64,000 bases of DNA from Paenibacillus timonensis (GCF_009725205.1 NZ_WNZY01000008.1:1-64000); one strand, 5' to 3'. Positions 27,491-36,420 are shown, counted from the first letter of the stretch. A program made the numbers and translations. The notes: generated from the letters alone by a model not told the origin.

Positions 27491-27550
27491 TCACTCATAT
27501 GGGGGGGCATCATCGAGTATCATCATTTTTTGTACGTGTCCTTCCCGTCG
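27491..27550 (-). pseudogene. Vestigial response-regulator 5' end downstream of the kinase
   Basis: Directly after the kinase stop the sequence repeats the spacer and first codons of the regulator at 22863: GACGACGGG, then AAG in place of the start ATG, then GACACGTACAAAA. A short frame reads MMILDDAPPYE-stop where the intact regulator has IMIVDDDPHICE. Homology stops within about 60 bp, so this copy is dead. Confidence 0.8.
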
Positions 27551-29698
27551 TCACCTTCTGTCTTCTTGAATGCATGGAAGCGATACATAGAAGATCGACC
27601 CCGTTTCGCCGTCGCTCTCCGCTCGAACCGTCCCTCCGTGTGCTTGCACGATCTCCCTGCAAATCGCCAGCCCGAGCCCGCTTCCCTCTACTCCATTTTC
27701 CATGCCCGGTCGATCAACCCTGTAATTGCGATTGAAGATTTGCTCAAGCTGCTCTGGCGGGATACCCATTCCAGTGTCTTGCACACTAATGATTGCATAG
27801 CGGATCTCATTCACCTCTTTCACGGCTAGTGCAATACGTACCGCACCACCTCTAGAGGAGAACTTCATTGCGTTCGACACCAGATTGAACAATACCTGCT
27901 CCAGTCTTTGCGCATCCAGCTCTACAACAGAAGAGCCAGTTCCTTGGTCTTCCGCAACTCCGACATCCAGCATGAAATTAAGCCCCGCGTCACGCACAAC
28001 TAGCTCATATTGTTCATAAAACCCACGCAAGAAGTGAACGATATGGACCGGCACCATTCGGTACGAGACTTGTCCTGTCTCCAAATGCGATAAGAAGGAC
28101 AACTCCTCGATCATGCGGTTAATCCTTATCGTGTTATCCCGGATATATTTCAAGTACTGTTCATCGCGTTCCGGCTTGACCCTATCCCGCACAGCTTCGA
28201 CATACCCAAGCATGCTGGACAGCGGCAAACGCAGATCGTGCGTAATATAGGCAAGGAGCTTTTTTCTCCCTTGCTCGGATAGAAGCAACTGATCATACGA
28301 TGAGCGGAGATCATCATGAGCTACGGATAAGGCTTGTGTACGCTCCTGCACGGTCTGTTCCAAATTCATATTCATTTCGGTCAACTTGTTGTTCGCGTCC
28401 TGTAATTGACGTGCAATCCTTTCTTCGTTAGTTGCCGCCCTCGTAAATCTGGAAGAAAGCAGAAACATCTGCGCGATCGTAAACACCAACAAACCCAGCG
28501 GAGAAGTGTTCCCGATGGGTGACCCTTCATTGAAATATAGAAAATCATTGATGACCGTAACCAAAGCAACCATCGACACCAATAGGAAAAATAGCGCTCC
28601 CTCCATACGCCGTACCGCCGATTGAACCAGCCCAACCATCAGATACACCATGTGCAGAACAACGACCACACCGATTACCGTTAATAATTTGGTATAAAAA
28701 AGTGCAGGGGATACCGCAACAACTAGACAGAGTGCACCCGTTACGATTTCCGAGCCAAGACGAAACCATCGCGACACGGAATTCGGAAAAATGCTATTCG
28801 AGTACTTGGTGATAATATACCCCCCGCTGCAAAGGGTCAGGTACTCTATCTTGAATTGAATTTCCCATGGAAACGCCGGCCACAATTGGGTAAGCAAGTG
28901 TTCGCCAACCAGCAAGGATCGGATGCCAAACAACAAGGTGAACAACCCAAAATACAAGGGAGCCCTGTCTTTGCGTCGTAGTACGAACAGTAGCAGGTGA
29001 TAGATGCCAATCAACAGCAGGCTTGCGGTCACGAACATTTCACCCGCGATGTTCAGATGGGTCTTGACCGTTAGCACATCACTGCCGCCCAACTCGATAA
29101 ACTTGGTGATGCCGCCTCGTTTATGATGAAAGTTGGATACTTGCATCACCAGTTCCACCGTGTCATTTTCGGGCTGGAAGAACACCAGCCGCGTTGCGAG
29201 TTGCGGTGTCACACTGCGCTTGTCCTGACCAACGACACCGACTTCGGCCAGCAGCTCGCCATTCACCCACAATTTATACGCATGAAAAATGGTCGGCAGC
29301 CGCAGAGCAAGCCGCTCGTTTCGATCCTGCTCGCTAAGCTGGATGACCAGCCGATAGGTTGCAAACCCTGTACCGTTCAGCTGCTGGTCATCTAGCCGAT
29401 AGCCCAGCCAGGAGCTTGGGATACGGATCCAGCGGTCATGACTTCCGTCCCTGGCTAAGCGATTCTGTATGTCCTCAGGCGACAGCAACTCTTGCCAATA
29501 GAACTCCCACTCCCCATTTAACTTTTGCGGATTCTCACTGATGCGAACCTGCGTTAAATCCAGAATGCCTTCTTCACTTTGAAATTTTGGGGAATCCGGC
29601 GCAGGAATGACGGCATAACTTGCCACCAAACCAACAACAATGGCAGCAGCTACATAAAGCAAAATCTTTCGTGAACCGAATCGAAGAATACCCCTCAT
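27551..29698 (-). CDS. 7TMR-DISM sensor histidine kinase
   Basis: A 715-residue membrane kinase. A signal anchor (about 12-32) is followed by an extracellular 7TMR-DISM ligand domain (about 55-200: LNGEWEFYWQELL, FATYRLVIQLSE, YKLWVNGELLAEVG), seven helices (about 215-430), a coiled coil (LQDANNKLTEMNMNLEQTVQERTQAL), HisKA with phospho-acceptor His in LLAYITHDLRLPLSSMLGY, and HATPase_c with the N box VLFNLVSNAMKFS, G1 VQDTGMGIP and G2 GSGLGLAICREIV. It probably senses a carbohydrate or wall-derived ligand and phosphorylates the regulator at 22171: vestiges of each gene lie beside the other. The ribosome site is weak (GGGGTCGG). Confidence 0.95.
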   Translation of the reverse strand: MRGILRFGSRKILLYVAAAIVVGLVASYAVIPAPDSPKFQSEEGILDLTQVRISENPQKLNGEWEFYWQELLSPEDIQNRLARDGSHDRWIRIPSSWLGYRLDDQQLNGTGFATYRLVIQLSEQDRNERLALRLPTIFHAYKLWVNGELLAEVGVVGQDKRSVTPQLATRLVFFQPENDTVELVMQVSNFHHKRGGITKFIELGGSDVLTVKTHLNIAGEMFVTASLLLIGIYHLLLFVLRRKDRAPLYFGLFTLLFGIRSLLVGEHLLTQLWPAFPWEIQFKIEYLTLCSGGYIITKYSNSIFPNSVSRWFRLGSEIVTGALCLVVAVSPALFYTKLLTVIGVVVVLHMVYLMVGLVQSAVRRMEGALFFLLVSMVALVTVINDFLYFNEGSPIGNTSPLGLLVFTIAQMFLLSSRFTRAATNEERIARQLQDANNKLTEMNMNLEQTVQERTQALSVAHDDLRSSYDQLLLSEQGRKKLLAYITHDLRLPLSSMLGYVEAVRDRVKPERDEQYLKYIRDNTIRINRMIEELSFLSHLETGQVSYRMVPVHIVHFLRGFYEQYELVVRDAGLNFMLDVGVAEDQGTGSSVVELDAQRLEQVLFNLVSNAMKFSSRGGAVRIALAVKEVNEIRYAIISVQDTGMGIPPEQLEQIFNRNYRVDRPGMENGVEGSGLGLAICREIVQAHGGTVRAESDGETGSIFYVSLPCIQEDRR

Positions 29699-29813
29699 GA
29701 CGAATCCGACCCCAATCTACAAAATGCGACATAAACATGCTAATTATTTAGATCATAACATCATTATAGGAAAATGTACCCTGCGAATATCTGCGGAGGA
29801 TAAAATGGACGCA

Positions 29814-32800
29814 TCACTGCGATCGGCTCACCAAAATCGCCTCGATTTCAGCTGTTGGCATCGGTTTAAAGAAATAATACCCCTGGATTTCGTCACAATC
29901 GTATTGATTGAAAAAATCAAATTGCGACTTGCTTTCGACGCCTTCGGCGATCACGCTCAGCTTCAAGTTTTTTGCGAGTTGAATGATCGTTTTTGCGATC
30001 GCTTCGTCTTCATTCCCTTGTAATATGCCGCGTACAAACTGCATGTCAATTTTGATCCGATCTACAGGCAATGTCTTCAATCGGCTCAAAGAGGAATAAC
30101 CGGATCCAAAATCGTCGATGGAGAGGGTGACTCCGAGTTCCTTCAAACGATGAAGCACTTGGATAATCGCGTCTTCCCCATCTGCTGCCATACTTTCAGT
30201 GACTTCAAGCTCCAAGTACTTCGACTCCAGACCCGTTTCACGAAGCGTTCTGTCTACAATACGATACAGATTCCGATCCTGGAATTGGACCATCGAGAGA
30301 TTCACTGCCATACGGACAGGCGGCAACCCCATCTCCTGCCACACCTTGTTCTGCCGACATGCGGTCTCTAGAACCCACTGTCCAATCGGAATAATGAGCC
30401 CCGTTTTCTCTGCTAAAGGAATAAAGATAGCTGGCGAAATCAACCCTAACTCTGGGTTATTCCAACGAACTAAAGCTTCAAGACCTACAATTTCTTGGGT
30501 TTGAACATTCACCTGAGGCTGATAGTAGAGAACAAATTCATTTCGATCCAAGGCCCTGTAAAGACTGTTTGTCAGCTGCGTTTTTTGCAGCACTTCCTCT
30601 TTCATGGCCGAAGAACATAAAGTAAATTGATTCTTCCCTCTTTCTTTCGAAGCGTACATTGCCAGATCGGCATTTCGAATCAACTCTTCTGTACTTTCGC
30701 CATCAGTAGGATATAATGCGATACCTGCACTAGCTGTAATGAAGAACTCCTGATCTTTGACGATCACAGGCTGAGAGATCGTCTTCATGATCGTATCCGT
30801 GATGGCAAGAATATCTTCTACTCGTTCCCTTTCGGCAAGTTGGATCAGGAATTCATCTCCGCCAAAACGCGATACCATGTCCTGCGGTCGCAAACATCCG
30901 GATAGCCGGTGGGTCACCTGTTTCAGCATCTCATCTCCGCCCAGATGGCCGATGGTATCGTTCACGGTTTTAAATGAATCCAAATCAATAAAAAGAACTC
31001 CCACGCGTTTACCGGTTTCCTTCGCATGTTGAAGAGTCTGCTCCAACTGTTTCTTGAACAAAGTGTGATTGGGAAACCCGGTCAAGGCGTCATAATACGC
31101 CATGTGGCTTATTTCTTTTTCAGCTTCCACTTTGACCAGTGCGTCGGACAATATATTTGACAGTATTCTCAGCAATTCCTGATGGGTTCTCCCCCAGATT
31201 TTTGCCTCTTTAACCGATGCGAAGAACAACATACCTAGAATTTTGCCTTTATTGGTTACCGTCATGGACACCAACGATTTCAAATGATGAGCGTGGAACA
31301 TCTCTTTTTCCGCACAGGCCTCTGATGGCAGCATGTCCCCATTCGTAACATTCACCACATTCGTCTTTAGCATCTCGTTCATCCACCAAGGAAAAGACTC
31401 GCCACGCAACTCGGGAATACGGTCTGCCGTGGATTCGATCCCTTCGCTGCACCATTCATGGATCTTCTGACCTTCAGATAAATGGATGAAATACGTCCGA
31501 TCGACTTGAAAAAACTTTCCGCTCAGCTCTAGCAGGTCGTCGATTTTCTCATCCAGATCCGATTCGGTGACCTTAACAAAATTACCCGAAAATCGAGAGA
31601 CCATCTTCTGAAACCGGATCTGCTCTTCATTTTCTTCAAGCCGCTTGATATAGACTCGGTTGACGAAATAGGCTAACCAAAGTGTGATGCATAAGATGCC
31701 AATTCTCGTCAGATAATCCGAACCGTCAACCTGGACGAGGGACTTCGGAATTCTCACCCAAATATAGACTTGCATAACCAAGATCGAAATCCCGATCCAA
31801 AAAATCATCAAACGTTTGTTAAACAGCACCGATAGCATGATCACAATAAACGGGGCAGCCCATACGGTAATACTGGCCGTCTCGATAAAGTTAACCGAGA
31901 TTAGAAGGATGGACATGAGCATAATCAGAACAAAACTATACTCTTTAATGCCCTCGTGAATAGGTAGAGATTTAATGAGGATCAATACAGCTCCTACGGC
32001 GAACAGGAAACAACTGAATAATAATATCGTGTTGAGATGGGGAAGCTTCTGGTTAAAAAAATACTGTGACGCGAAATTCAACATGCCTCCAAGGATGCAC
32101 ACGAATGACATTATTTTGATAAATCGATTCATATTCACTTCGCTTAAGATTTTTCCGGGTTCAACCCGATCGCTTTTTTCTTGCCCCATAAGGCCATACC
32201 GTTGGATTGCATAGAAAATTGCTGTGGTCGGTAAAAGTACGATCACGGGTGCCAACTGAGGAATCGTATAAGAAGTATAGGTATTCACAATCATATCAGT
32301 CACCGTGCCCAAGATCATAGCGACGATATAGGAGGACATGAACAGATACGCCTGCTTTTTTTTCACCCGGTCTGTTGTCCGCTTCCCCCAATTCCAGAGT
32401 AGCAACAATCCCACCGTCGTATATAAAACATAGTACAGGTTAAAATACCAATCCCCCCAACTGTTCGCTGAAACGTTCACCCAGCCTACTGGAGTCTGAA
32501 CTAGGGTGTACTGTCCCTTAGCCGCATCACTCAAACCAAATGCCAATACGTTCACCAACGCGGGCAGGTACAAGAGCACATACAGCCATTTTTTCTTCAG
32601 CAGGGCCTTCCTTTCCGTCACGATGAGATAAAAATTCAGGAGGATGCTATATACTGTTCCCCAACCGATGGATGCCAGCCTGCGCCAAAAGAGAGCGATC
32701 TCCGCATCCTGCGCTGAATTGGCGATGGAGAAACAAAATGCCCATACAGCAAGAGCTATACAGGCAACAAAATATAGGCGATTTAACATCCTCTTCGCGT

Positions 32801-32885
32801 TGAGAGAAATCGTATAAATCCCCATCATAAAATAAATAGCAAAAGCGATAAAAAAGATTAGCGAATAAACATAGGGTAATGACAT
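29814..32885 (-). CDS. Membrane GGDEF/EAL cyclic-di-GMP enzyme
   Basis: A 1023-residue protein. The N-terminus has two groups of helices (about 5-230, like the 7TM region of sensor kinases, and 260-400). A GAF-like domain follows (about 430-575: FFQVDRTYFIHLSEG), then GGDEF (580-745) with an intact RFGGDEF active site and an ALYPTDGES segment, then EAL (760-1015) with LEALVRWNNPELG, LELEVTESM, IDDFGSGYSSL and ViAEGVES. Both catalytic centres look complete, so it could make and/or degrade c-di-GMP. The start at 32885 follows GGAGGGATCC; the longer frame starts within that site. It has no direct-repeat site. Confidence 0.95.
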   Translation of the reverse strand: MSLPYVYSLIFFIAFAIYFMMGIYTISLNAKRMLNRLYFVACIALAVWAFCFSIANSAQDAEIALFWRRLASIGWGTVYSILLNFYLIVTERKALLKKKWLYVLLYLPALVNVLAFGLSDAAKGQYTLVQTPVGWVNVSANSWGDWYFNLYYVLYTTVGLLLLWNWGKRTTDRVKKKQAYLFMSSYIVAMILGTVTDMIVNTYTSYTIPQLAPVIVLLPTTAIFYAIQRYGLMGQEKSDRVEPGKILSEVNMNRFIKIMSFVCILGGMLNFASQYFFNQKLPHLNTILLFSCFLFAVGAVLILIKSLPIHEGIKEYSFVLIMLMSILLISVNFIETASITVWAAPFIVIMLSVLFNKRLMIFWIGISILVMQVYIWVRIPKSLVQVDGSDYLTRIGILCITLWLAYFVNRVYIKRLEENEEQIRFQKMVSRFSGNFVKVTESDLDEKIDDLLELSGKFFQVDRTYFIHLSEGQKIHEWCSEGIESTADRIPELRGESFPWWMNEMLKTNVVNVTNGDMLPSEACAEKEMFHAHHLKSLVSMTVTNKGKILGMLFFASVKEAKIWGRTHQELLRILSNILSDALVKVEAEKEISHMAYYDALTGFPNHTLFKKQLEQTLQHAKETGKRVGVLFIDLDSFKTVNDTIGHLGGDEMLKQVTHRLSGCLRPQDMVSRFGGDEFLIQLAERERVEDILAITDTIMKTISQPVIVKDQEFFITASAGIALYPTDGESTEELIRNADLAMYASKERGKNQFTLCSSAMKEEVLQKTQLTNSLYRALDRNEFVLYYQPQVNVQTQEIVGLEALVRWNNPELGLISPAIFIPLAEKTGLIIPIGQWVLETACRQNKVWQEMGLPPVRMAVNLSMVQFQDRNLYRIVDRTLRETGLESKYLELEVTESMAADGEDAIIQVLHRLKELGVTLSIDDFGSGYSSLSRLKTLPVDRIKIDMQFVRGILQGNEDEAIAKTIIQLAKNLKLSVIAEGVESKSQFDFFNQYDCDEIQGYYFFKPMPTAEIEAILVSRSQ

Positions 32886-33020
32886 GATGGATCCCTCCAC
32901 TTTTTCTGTCTACGATGTGTGTCTGTCTAAGGGAAACCTACTAAAATGAGTCTATACCTATATTTCGGCAAAAATATATATTCCGATTACATCGGTAGTT
33001 TGTATGATCCGTGTCCGCAT

Positions 33021-33053
33021 AAAAAAAACCTCCACCGCGTGATAGGTAGAGGT
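33021..33053 (-). terminator. Strong terminator with no assigned gene
   Basis: On the minus strand ACCTCTACC (33053-33045) pairs with GGTGGAGGT (33036-33028), followed by eight T residues. The nearest upstream minus-strand gene starts far away, so it may end a short RNA. Confidence 0.75.
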
Positions 33054-33198
33054 GATAGGATAGGCTTCGACTCACGATCGAGCGTCGTGCGAGCCTTGAG
33101 ACTCACGGCTTCAAATCCATTGTCAACAAGCGGCAACCGAAGATCCTCAATCCAATAGTGACCCGCCTCACTATTCAACCCGTCATCCCGGATTATAC
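33054..33198 (-). ncRNA. Possible small RNA ending at the 33021 terminator
   Basis: Minus-strand TATAAT at 33198-33193 lies about 145 bp before the terminator. The interval encodes only a TTG-initiated 63-codon frame that runs into the terminator stem and has no ribosome site. It contains several short inverted repeats (for example CGATCGAGCGTCGTGCG). No RNA family is recognised and no good -35 was found; this is a weak call. Confidence 0.3.
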
Positions 33199-33232
33199 TG
33201 ACAATTAATTTGTTGAATGGAGAGGGATACCC

Positions 33233-33589
33233 ATGAATAAAAATGATCTGCCTCTAGTCTACTCCTGCTCCGGATGTTCCTCGGCTGCTCAAACCGCTAA
33301 CCAGGTTGCGATTAAAATGGATCGGGAAATGATCGCCGAAATGTCCTGCATTGCTGGTGTCGGAGGTGACGTAAAGCCGCTAGTGAGAACAGCAAAGTCC
33401 GGACGTGACATCATTGCCATTGACGGTTGCCCGTTGGCCTGCTGCAAAAGCTGTTTAGCCAGGCATGACGTCCAACCCAAGCATCATTTTGATTTATCAA
33501 AATTCGATGTGCCCAAGCGTCTTGGAGAAGATCCCAATCCCCAGCATGTTCAGAATGCCTATCATCTGATTCTCGAACGGATCAAGTAA
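33233..33589 (+). CDS. DGC-domain putative zinc-binding protein
   Basis: A 118-residue protein matching the DGC-domain family, named for the Asp-Gly-Cys in AIDGCPLACCKSC (about residues 64-76). Conserved Cys are in the N-terminal YSCSGCSSAAQTAN, at MSCIAGVGGD and in the DGC stretch, arranged as in a metal or redox site. The family is small and poorly characterised, often linked to metal or electron-transfer genes. GGAGAGGG lies 8 bp before the ATG. It is a single-gene unit. Confidence 0.8.
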   Translation: MNKNDLPLVYSCSGCSSAAQTANQVAIKMDREMIAEMSCIAGVGGDVKPLVRTAKSGRDIIAIDGCPLACCKSCLARHDVQPKHHFDLSKFDVPKRLGEDPNPQHVQNAYHLILERIK

Positions 33590-33650
33590 CAACAAAAATC
33601 AAAATTGCACGTCCCCTAGACCATCTCTAGTCATTCGCGGGGATCAACCT

Positions 33651-34220
33651 TCACAAGGTATTGCGCCGCAATTCATAGAAATACTGGACAATCGGGTGCT
33701 TTAACTTCATCTTCTCGGACATATTCAAGATCCGCTTCTTTCCAACTCTTTTGTCCACTAAAGCTAGAATATTCAATAAGATATCATTGCTCTCCAGACT
33801 CTCCTCTATAGGAGTAGTCAAAAATGTATTAGCCACAACGTTGAAATTCGATTTACTTAATGCAGCCTGTGCGGACAAAAGCTCTTTTGCATGTTCCGTA
33901 CTTTTTTTGCTTCTGGCTATGACGATTAAGCGATCCTCCGGCACTGTCCCCTTGGTATCTTTTCTGACCGCTTCCATTTCGTCACTGCTTACAGGAACTT
34001 GGAATTCCGGATCATTCTTGATCTCCAGCTCGGTTTGATACCATCGGATCAAATTCGTTTTATCTCTCATATTGAGTACGTTCTTTTTATTTACCGTGAT
34101 ATAACAAGTACCTGATTTATCAGGTAAATAGCGGTAAGCGGGTGCACGGTATTCGACCTTGCCAATTAACGCTGGACTGAGAAAACCCTCCAGTTGTTGC
34201 TTCAATTTACTCCAGGACAT
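33651..34220 (-). CDS. SF0329-like conserved hypothetical protein
   Basis: A 189-residue soluble protein. The N-terminal SWSKLKQQLEGFLSPALIGKVEYRAPAYRY (residues 2-31), with CYITVNKKNVLNM after it, is the signature of the SF0329 family of uncharacterised bacterial proteins, as I recall it. The rest is helical and charged. There is no membrane segment or Cys cluster. A GAGGAG site lies before the ATG. No partner gene is evident and the function is unknown. Confidence 0.65.
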   Translation of the reverse strand: MSWSKLKQQLEGFLSPALIGKVEYRAPAYRYLPDKSGTCYITVNKKNVLNMRDKTNLIRWYQTELEIKNDPEFQVPVSSDEMEAVRKDTKGTVPEDRLIVIARSKKSTEHAKELLSAQAALSKSNFNVVANTFLTTPIEESLESNDILLNILALVDKRVGKKRILNMSEKMKLKHPIVQYFYELRRNTL

Positions 34221-34590
34221 GATTTTTTAACTCCTCTGATTCTCTAAAGACGATTTTTGTTCCTCTTTATCTGTCGAAACACGAATATATATTGCGCATC
34301 TCATGAGTTACGCAACCCCCTCACTATGAGATGTGTTGGCGTTGCTATCATTATACTGGAAATGCGAGAGTTGTTCTTGATCAAATTATTACAAGTGGTC
34401 CCCCTAAAAGGATCTATGTTGGGAACAAATGCCCCCGAGCCATATCGTCCCTTCCCTTAAAAAACAGAGAAAAGAGCCGAGGAAAAACAGGCGTGAATCC
34501 CTGAGTTTTTCGCGACTCTTAGGTAGACTATTTAGGATTAATGTAAACTTGGCACACTCCGAATGCACCGTTGAGGTGGGCTGTATCGAG
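34221..34590. other. Intergenic interval, no gene seen
   Basis: It contains an imperfect dyad, CATCTCATGAG with ATGAGATG (about 34297-34332), and GCTGTAT/ATACAGC (34579-34600) at the end of the FliD-like gene, the latter a possible weak terminator without a T-run. No open frame with a ribosome site was found. Confidence 0.5.
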
Positions 34591-35841
34591 TTAATACAGC
34601 GTATTCACGAACCACCCGTTTTCCTGTGTTGGCATAGCCATTTGCATCGATGACTGGTACATCACGAATTGCTGCATCTGGCGAGCCTTCGAGTTCAGCA
34701 AGCTGCTTGCCGGGACTTCATTGTATCTTTCCACTGCTGATGATAAACGGTCAGCTAGACCATAGTTGCCGCTAATCGCTTTCGTTGTTTGCTCGAAATT
34801 TGAGCTTAAGCTCTTCCTAAGCTGCTCTTCATCCAGTTTGATAGTACCATCACCGTTACGAAGAATACCGATTCGCTCATAGGTAGATGAGCTGACTAAC
34901 GATTCCATGCTTTTTCGGACAGACGAATTCATAACTCCACCGGCTTCTTTCAAACGATCATGCATCGAATTGTAACTCGACACCAAATCTTTAACTTGCG
35001 CGATGATTTTGCCTTCGTCCGGTTTGATTTGAATGTTCACAGCTTCTATCGATGGAGCGATTAGTGTCGCCGTAGCTTTGCCCTTTTCCAGATCAATCGT
35101 GTTCGACTGCGAGGTTTGAGTAGCGCCGCCATTCACGCTGTAGGAAGCATTCGATGCTAGTTGCGTAGCATGCTGAACGCCGGTTGTCGACATCGCGTTG
35201 CCGGTAACATCTTCAACCCTGAAAGCCTGATCTACTCCTGTCTTGTCGCTGCTTAACTCAAGCTTCTTATTGCCTGTTTTATCATCCGTTACAATATGGG
35301 CGGTTACACCCGTCTTCGCTGTATTGACCGCATCTTTCAGCTTGGTCAGTGCTTGATCGTTCGTATCGTTATCCGAGATGGTAGCCGATACTTTCGTTGT
35401 CTTGCCGCCTATCGTAATGTTGAACAGATTCATGCCCTTGCTTACAACGGAATGGTCTACTTTAGACAAAAATGTTCCACTGTTCGTTTGAGAAGTCGCG
35501 ATCGCATTCACATTAAGTTCATAAGTTTTGCTCGCAGCTCCGGCCAATGCAGTTGCGGTAACCTTCTTGCTATCCGATGATTCCGCCATCCTTGTTTGGA
35601 AAAGTGAATTTTCCTTCTGCATTAACTTTTGTGCCGATGCTTGCATATCCTGCGCAGATTTCATAAAATTCGCAATCCCGGTTGCCGCTGTCTTGATATA
35701 TTGCTCATATGATTTGCTCTTCGAAACGAACTTCGAGAATAGCGATGGGTTCGCACCCAGACTATCGGAAGCTTGGAAACTCAAAGACGTCGTTCTGCTA
35801 ACCGGATTCATCAAGTTATACGAGTTAATCGATAACGCCAT
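34591..35841 (-). CDS. Orphan FliD (flagellar cap)-like protein
   Basis: A 416-residue protein. It carries FliD-type features: the D1-like strand KTYELNVNAIATSQTNSGTF, a FlgK/FliD-like segment ITIGGKTTKVSATISDNDTNDQALTKLKDAVN, SSDKTGVDQAFRVED, and a long C-terminal helical pair. The N-terminus (ALSINSYNLMNPVSRTTSLSF) and C-terminus (ALSSAVERYNEV... MQQFVMYQSSMQMAMPTQENGW) are amphipathic, like axial flagellar proteins that self-assemble. No flagellar gene lies nearby. The start at 35841 follows GGAGGGG. Direct-repeat site E lies upstream, with a leader of about 170 nt that can fold into hairpins. It may be a surface fibre or adhesin rather than a flagellar cap. Confidence 0.78.
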   Translation of the reverse strand: MALSINSYNLMNPVSRTTSLSFQASDSLGANPSLFSKFVSKSKSYEQYIKTAATGIANFMKSAQDMQASAQKLMQKENSLFQTRMAESSDSKKVTATALAGAASKTYELNVNAIATSQTNSGTFLSKVDHSVVSKGMNLFNITIGGKTTKVSATISDNDTNDQALTKLKDAVNTAKTGVTAHIVTDDKTGNKKLELSSDKTGVDQAFRVEDVTGNAMSTTGVQHATQLASNASYSVNGGATQTSQSNTIDLEKGKATATLIAPSIEAVNIQIKPDEGKIIAQVKDLVSSYNSMHDRLKEAGGVMNSSVRKSMESLVSSSTYERIGILRNGDGTIKLDEEQLRKSLSSNFEQTTKAISGNYGLADRLSSAVERYNEVPASSLLNSKARQMQQFVMYQSSMQMAMPTQENGWFVNTLY

Positions 35842-36021
35842 CCATCTACCCCTCCATACTGTCGCAAAATATATAATGATCATCTCTGCTTCAACCTAAG
35901 TTGGCTATGGTTTCACCCCCGCAATTTACGAGGTGCGCAGCTTCTTGCCCTGCACGCATATACCATCCCCTTAACAGCCAGCGATTCTTCGTCAGAAGCC
36001 TGTAAATATTACCAGTAATAT

Positions 36022-36066
36022 ATCATAATAGATTGTTCCTTATATGGAACATAAAGAAAACTTTAA
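36022..36066 (-). promoter_or_regulatory. OmpR-type direct-repeat promoter, site E
   Basis: On the minus strand TTAAAGTTTTC (36066-36056) and TTTATGTTCCA (36055-36045), then 17 bp, then TATGAT (36027-36022). It would drive the FliD-like gene. Confidence 0.8.
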
Positions 36067-36180
36067 GTTCGAATTTATAAGTAAGGGCAATAACGAAACA
36101 AGTACGATTCCAGTAAACGAAGCCAGTTCGGCCGACTTTACTGTTATTATCTAAACCTAACACTTATTCTAAGACTCACA

Positions 36181-36218
36181 GCTAAACAGCCTGCTCCGAT
36201 GGGAGCAGGCTGTTTAGC
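36181..36218. terminator. Perfect 17-bp hairpin, terminator of a decayed gene
   Basis: GCTAAACAGCCTGCTCC and its exact complement flank a 4-nt loop. The stop codon of the degenerate minus-strand reading frame above it (36216-36214) falls inside the stem. Confidence 0.75.
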
Positions 36219-36420
36219 TAGCTTTGAACTGTTTAAGGTTGATGTACTTCATCGCAATCTCTATATCATAAATACCGGAGCTCCAAACTGGTCTGACAAT
36301 AAAGTTCACATCGATGTTTTCGTTACTGTCTGCAGCGACCTATAACCACCGAATTTCGTCTACGTTAGTTGGGGAGATGTCGGCATACTCTACGACGCTC
36401 CAGGAAATTGTTCCCGAACT
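36214..36420 (-). pseudogene. Decayed coding remnant, family unknown
   Basis: One minus-strand frame reads protein-like sequence (VVEYADISPTNVDEIRWL, in-frame TAG at 36342-36340, VAADSNENIDVNFIVRPVW, then YDIEIAMKYINLKQF) and stops in the terminator hairpin. Upstream, coherent sequence shifts to other frames (EDPVINEKRHILVTTP, REGDGDEVREQF). No start or ribosome site serves the whole. I do not recognise the family. The stretch 36421-36617 holds only such fragments. Confidence 0.45.

Noticed and set aside
27382-27510. Poly-C/poly-G runs near the DNRLRE gene as a phase-variation switch
   Set aside because: The runs are only seven long and lie in the leader or vestigial sequence; no alternative frame gains a start or signal peptide when one base is added or removed.
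27446-27829. Plus-strand frames opposite the kinase 3' end, and the many similar antisense frames elsewhere
   Set aside because: They lie opposite well-supported genes, lack ribosome sites and show no recognisable protein features.
32987-33178. 63-codon minus-strand TTG frame
   Set aside because: It runs through the strong terminator stem and lacks a ribosome site; kept only as a possible RNA.
35842-36020. Cyclic-di-GMP riboswitch in the leader of the FliD-like gene
   Set aside because: The GGGCAA and GGGGGTGAAACC pieces looked tempting, but the conserved GEMM core and tetraloop receptor are not present in order.
36044-36154. 36-codon plus-strand frame (MEHKENFKFEF...) across direct-repeat site E
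   Set aside because: No ribosome site, and its first codons coincide with the conserved direct repeat of the opposite-strand promoter, so the frame is probably chance.
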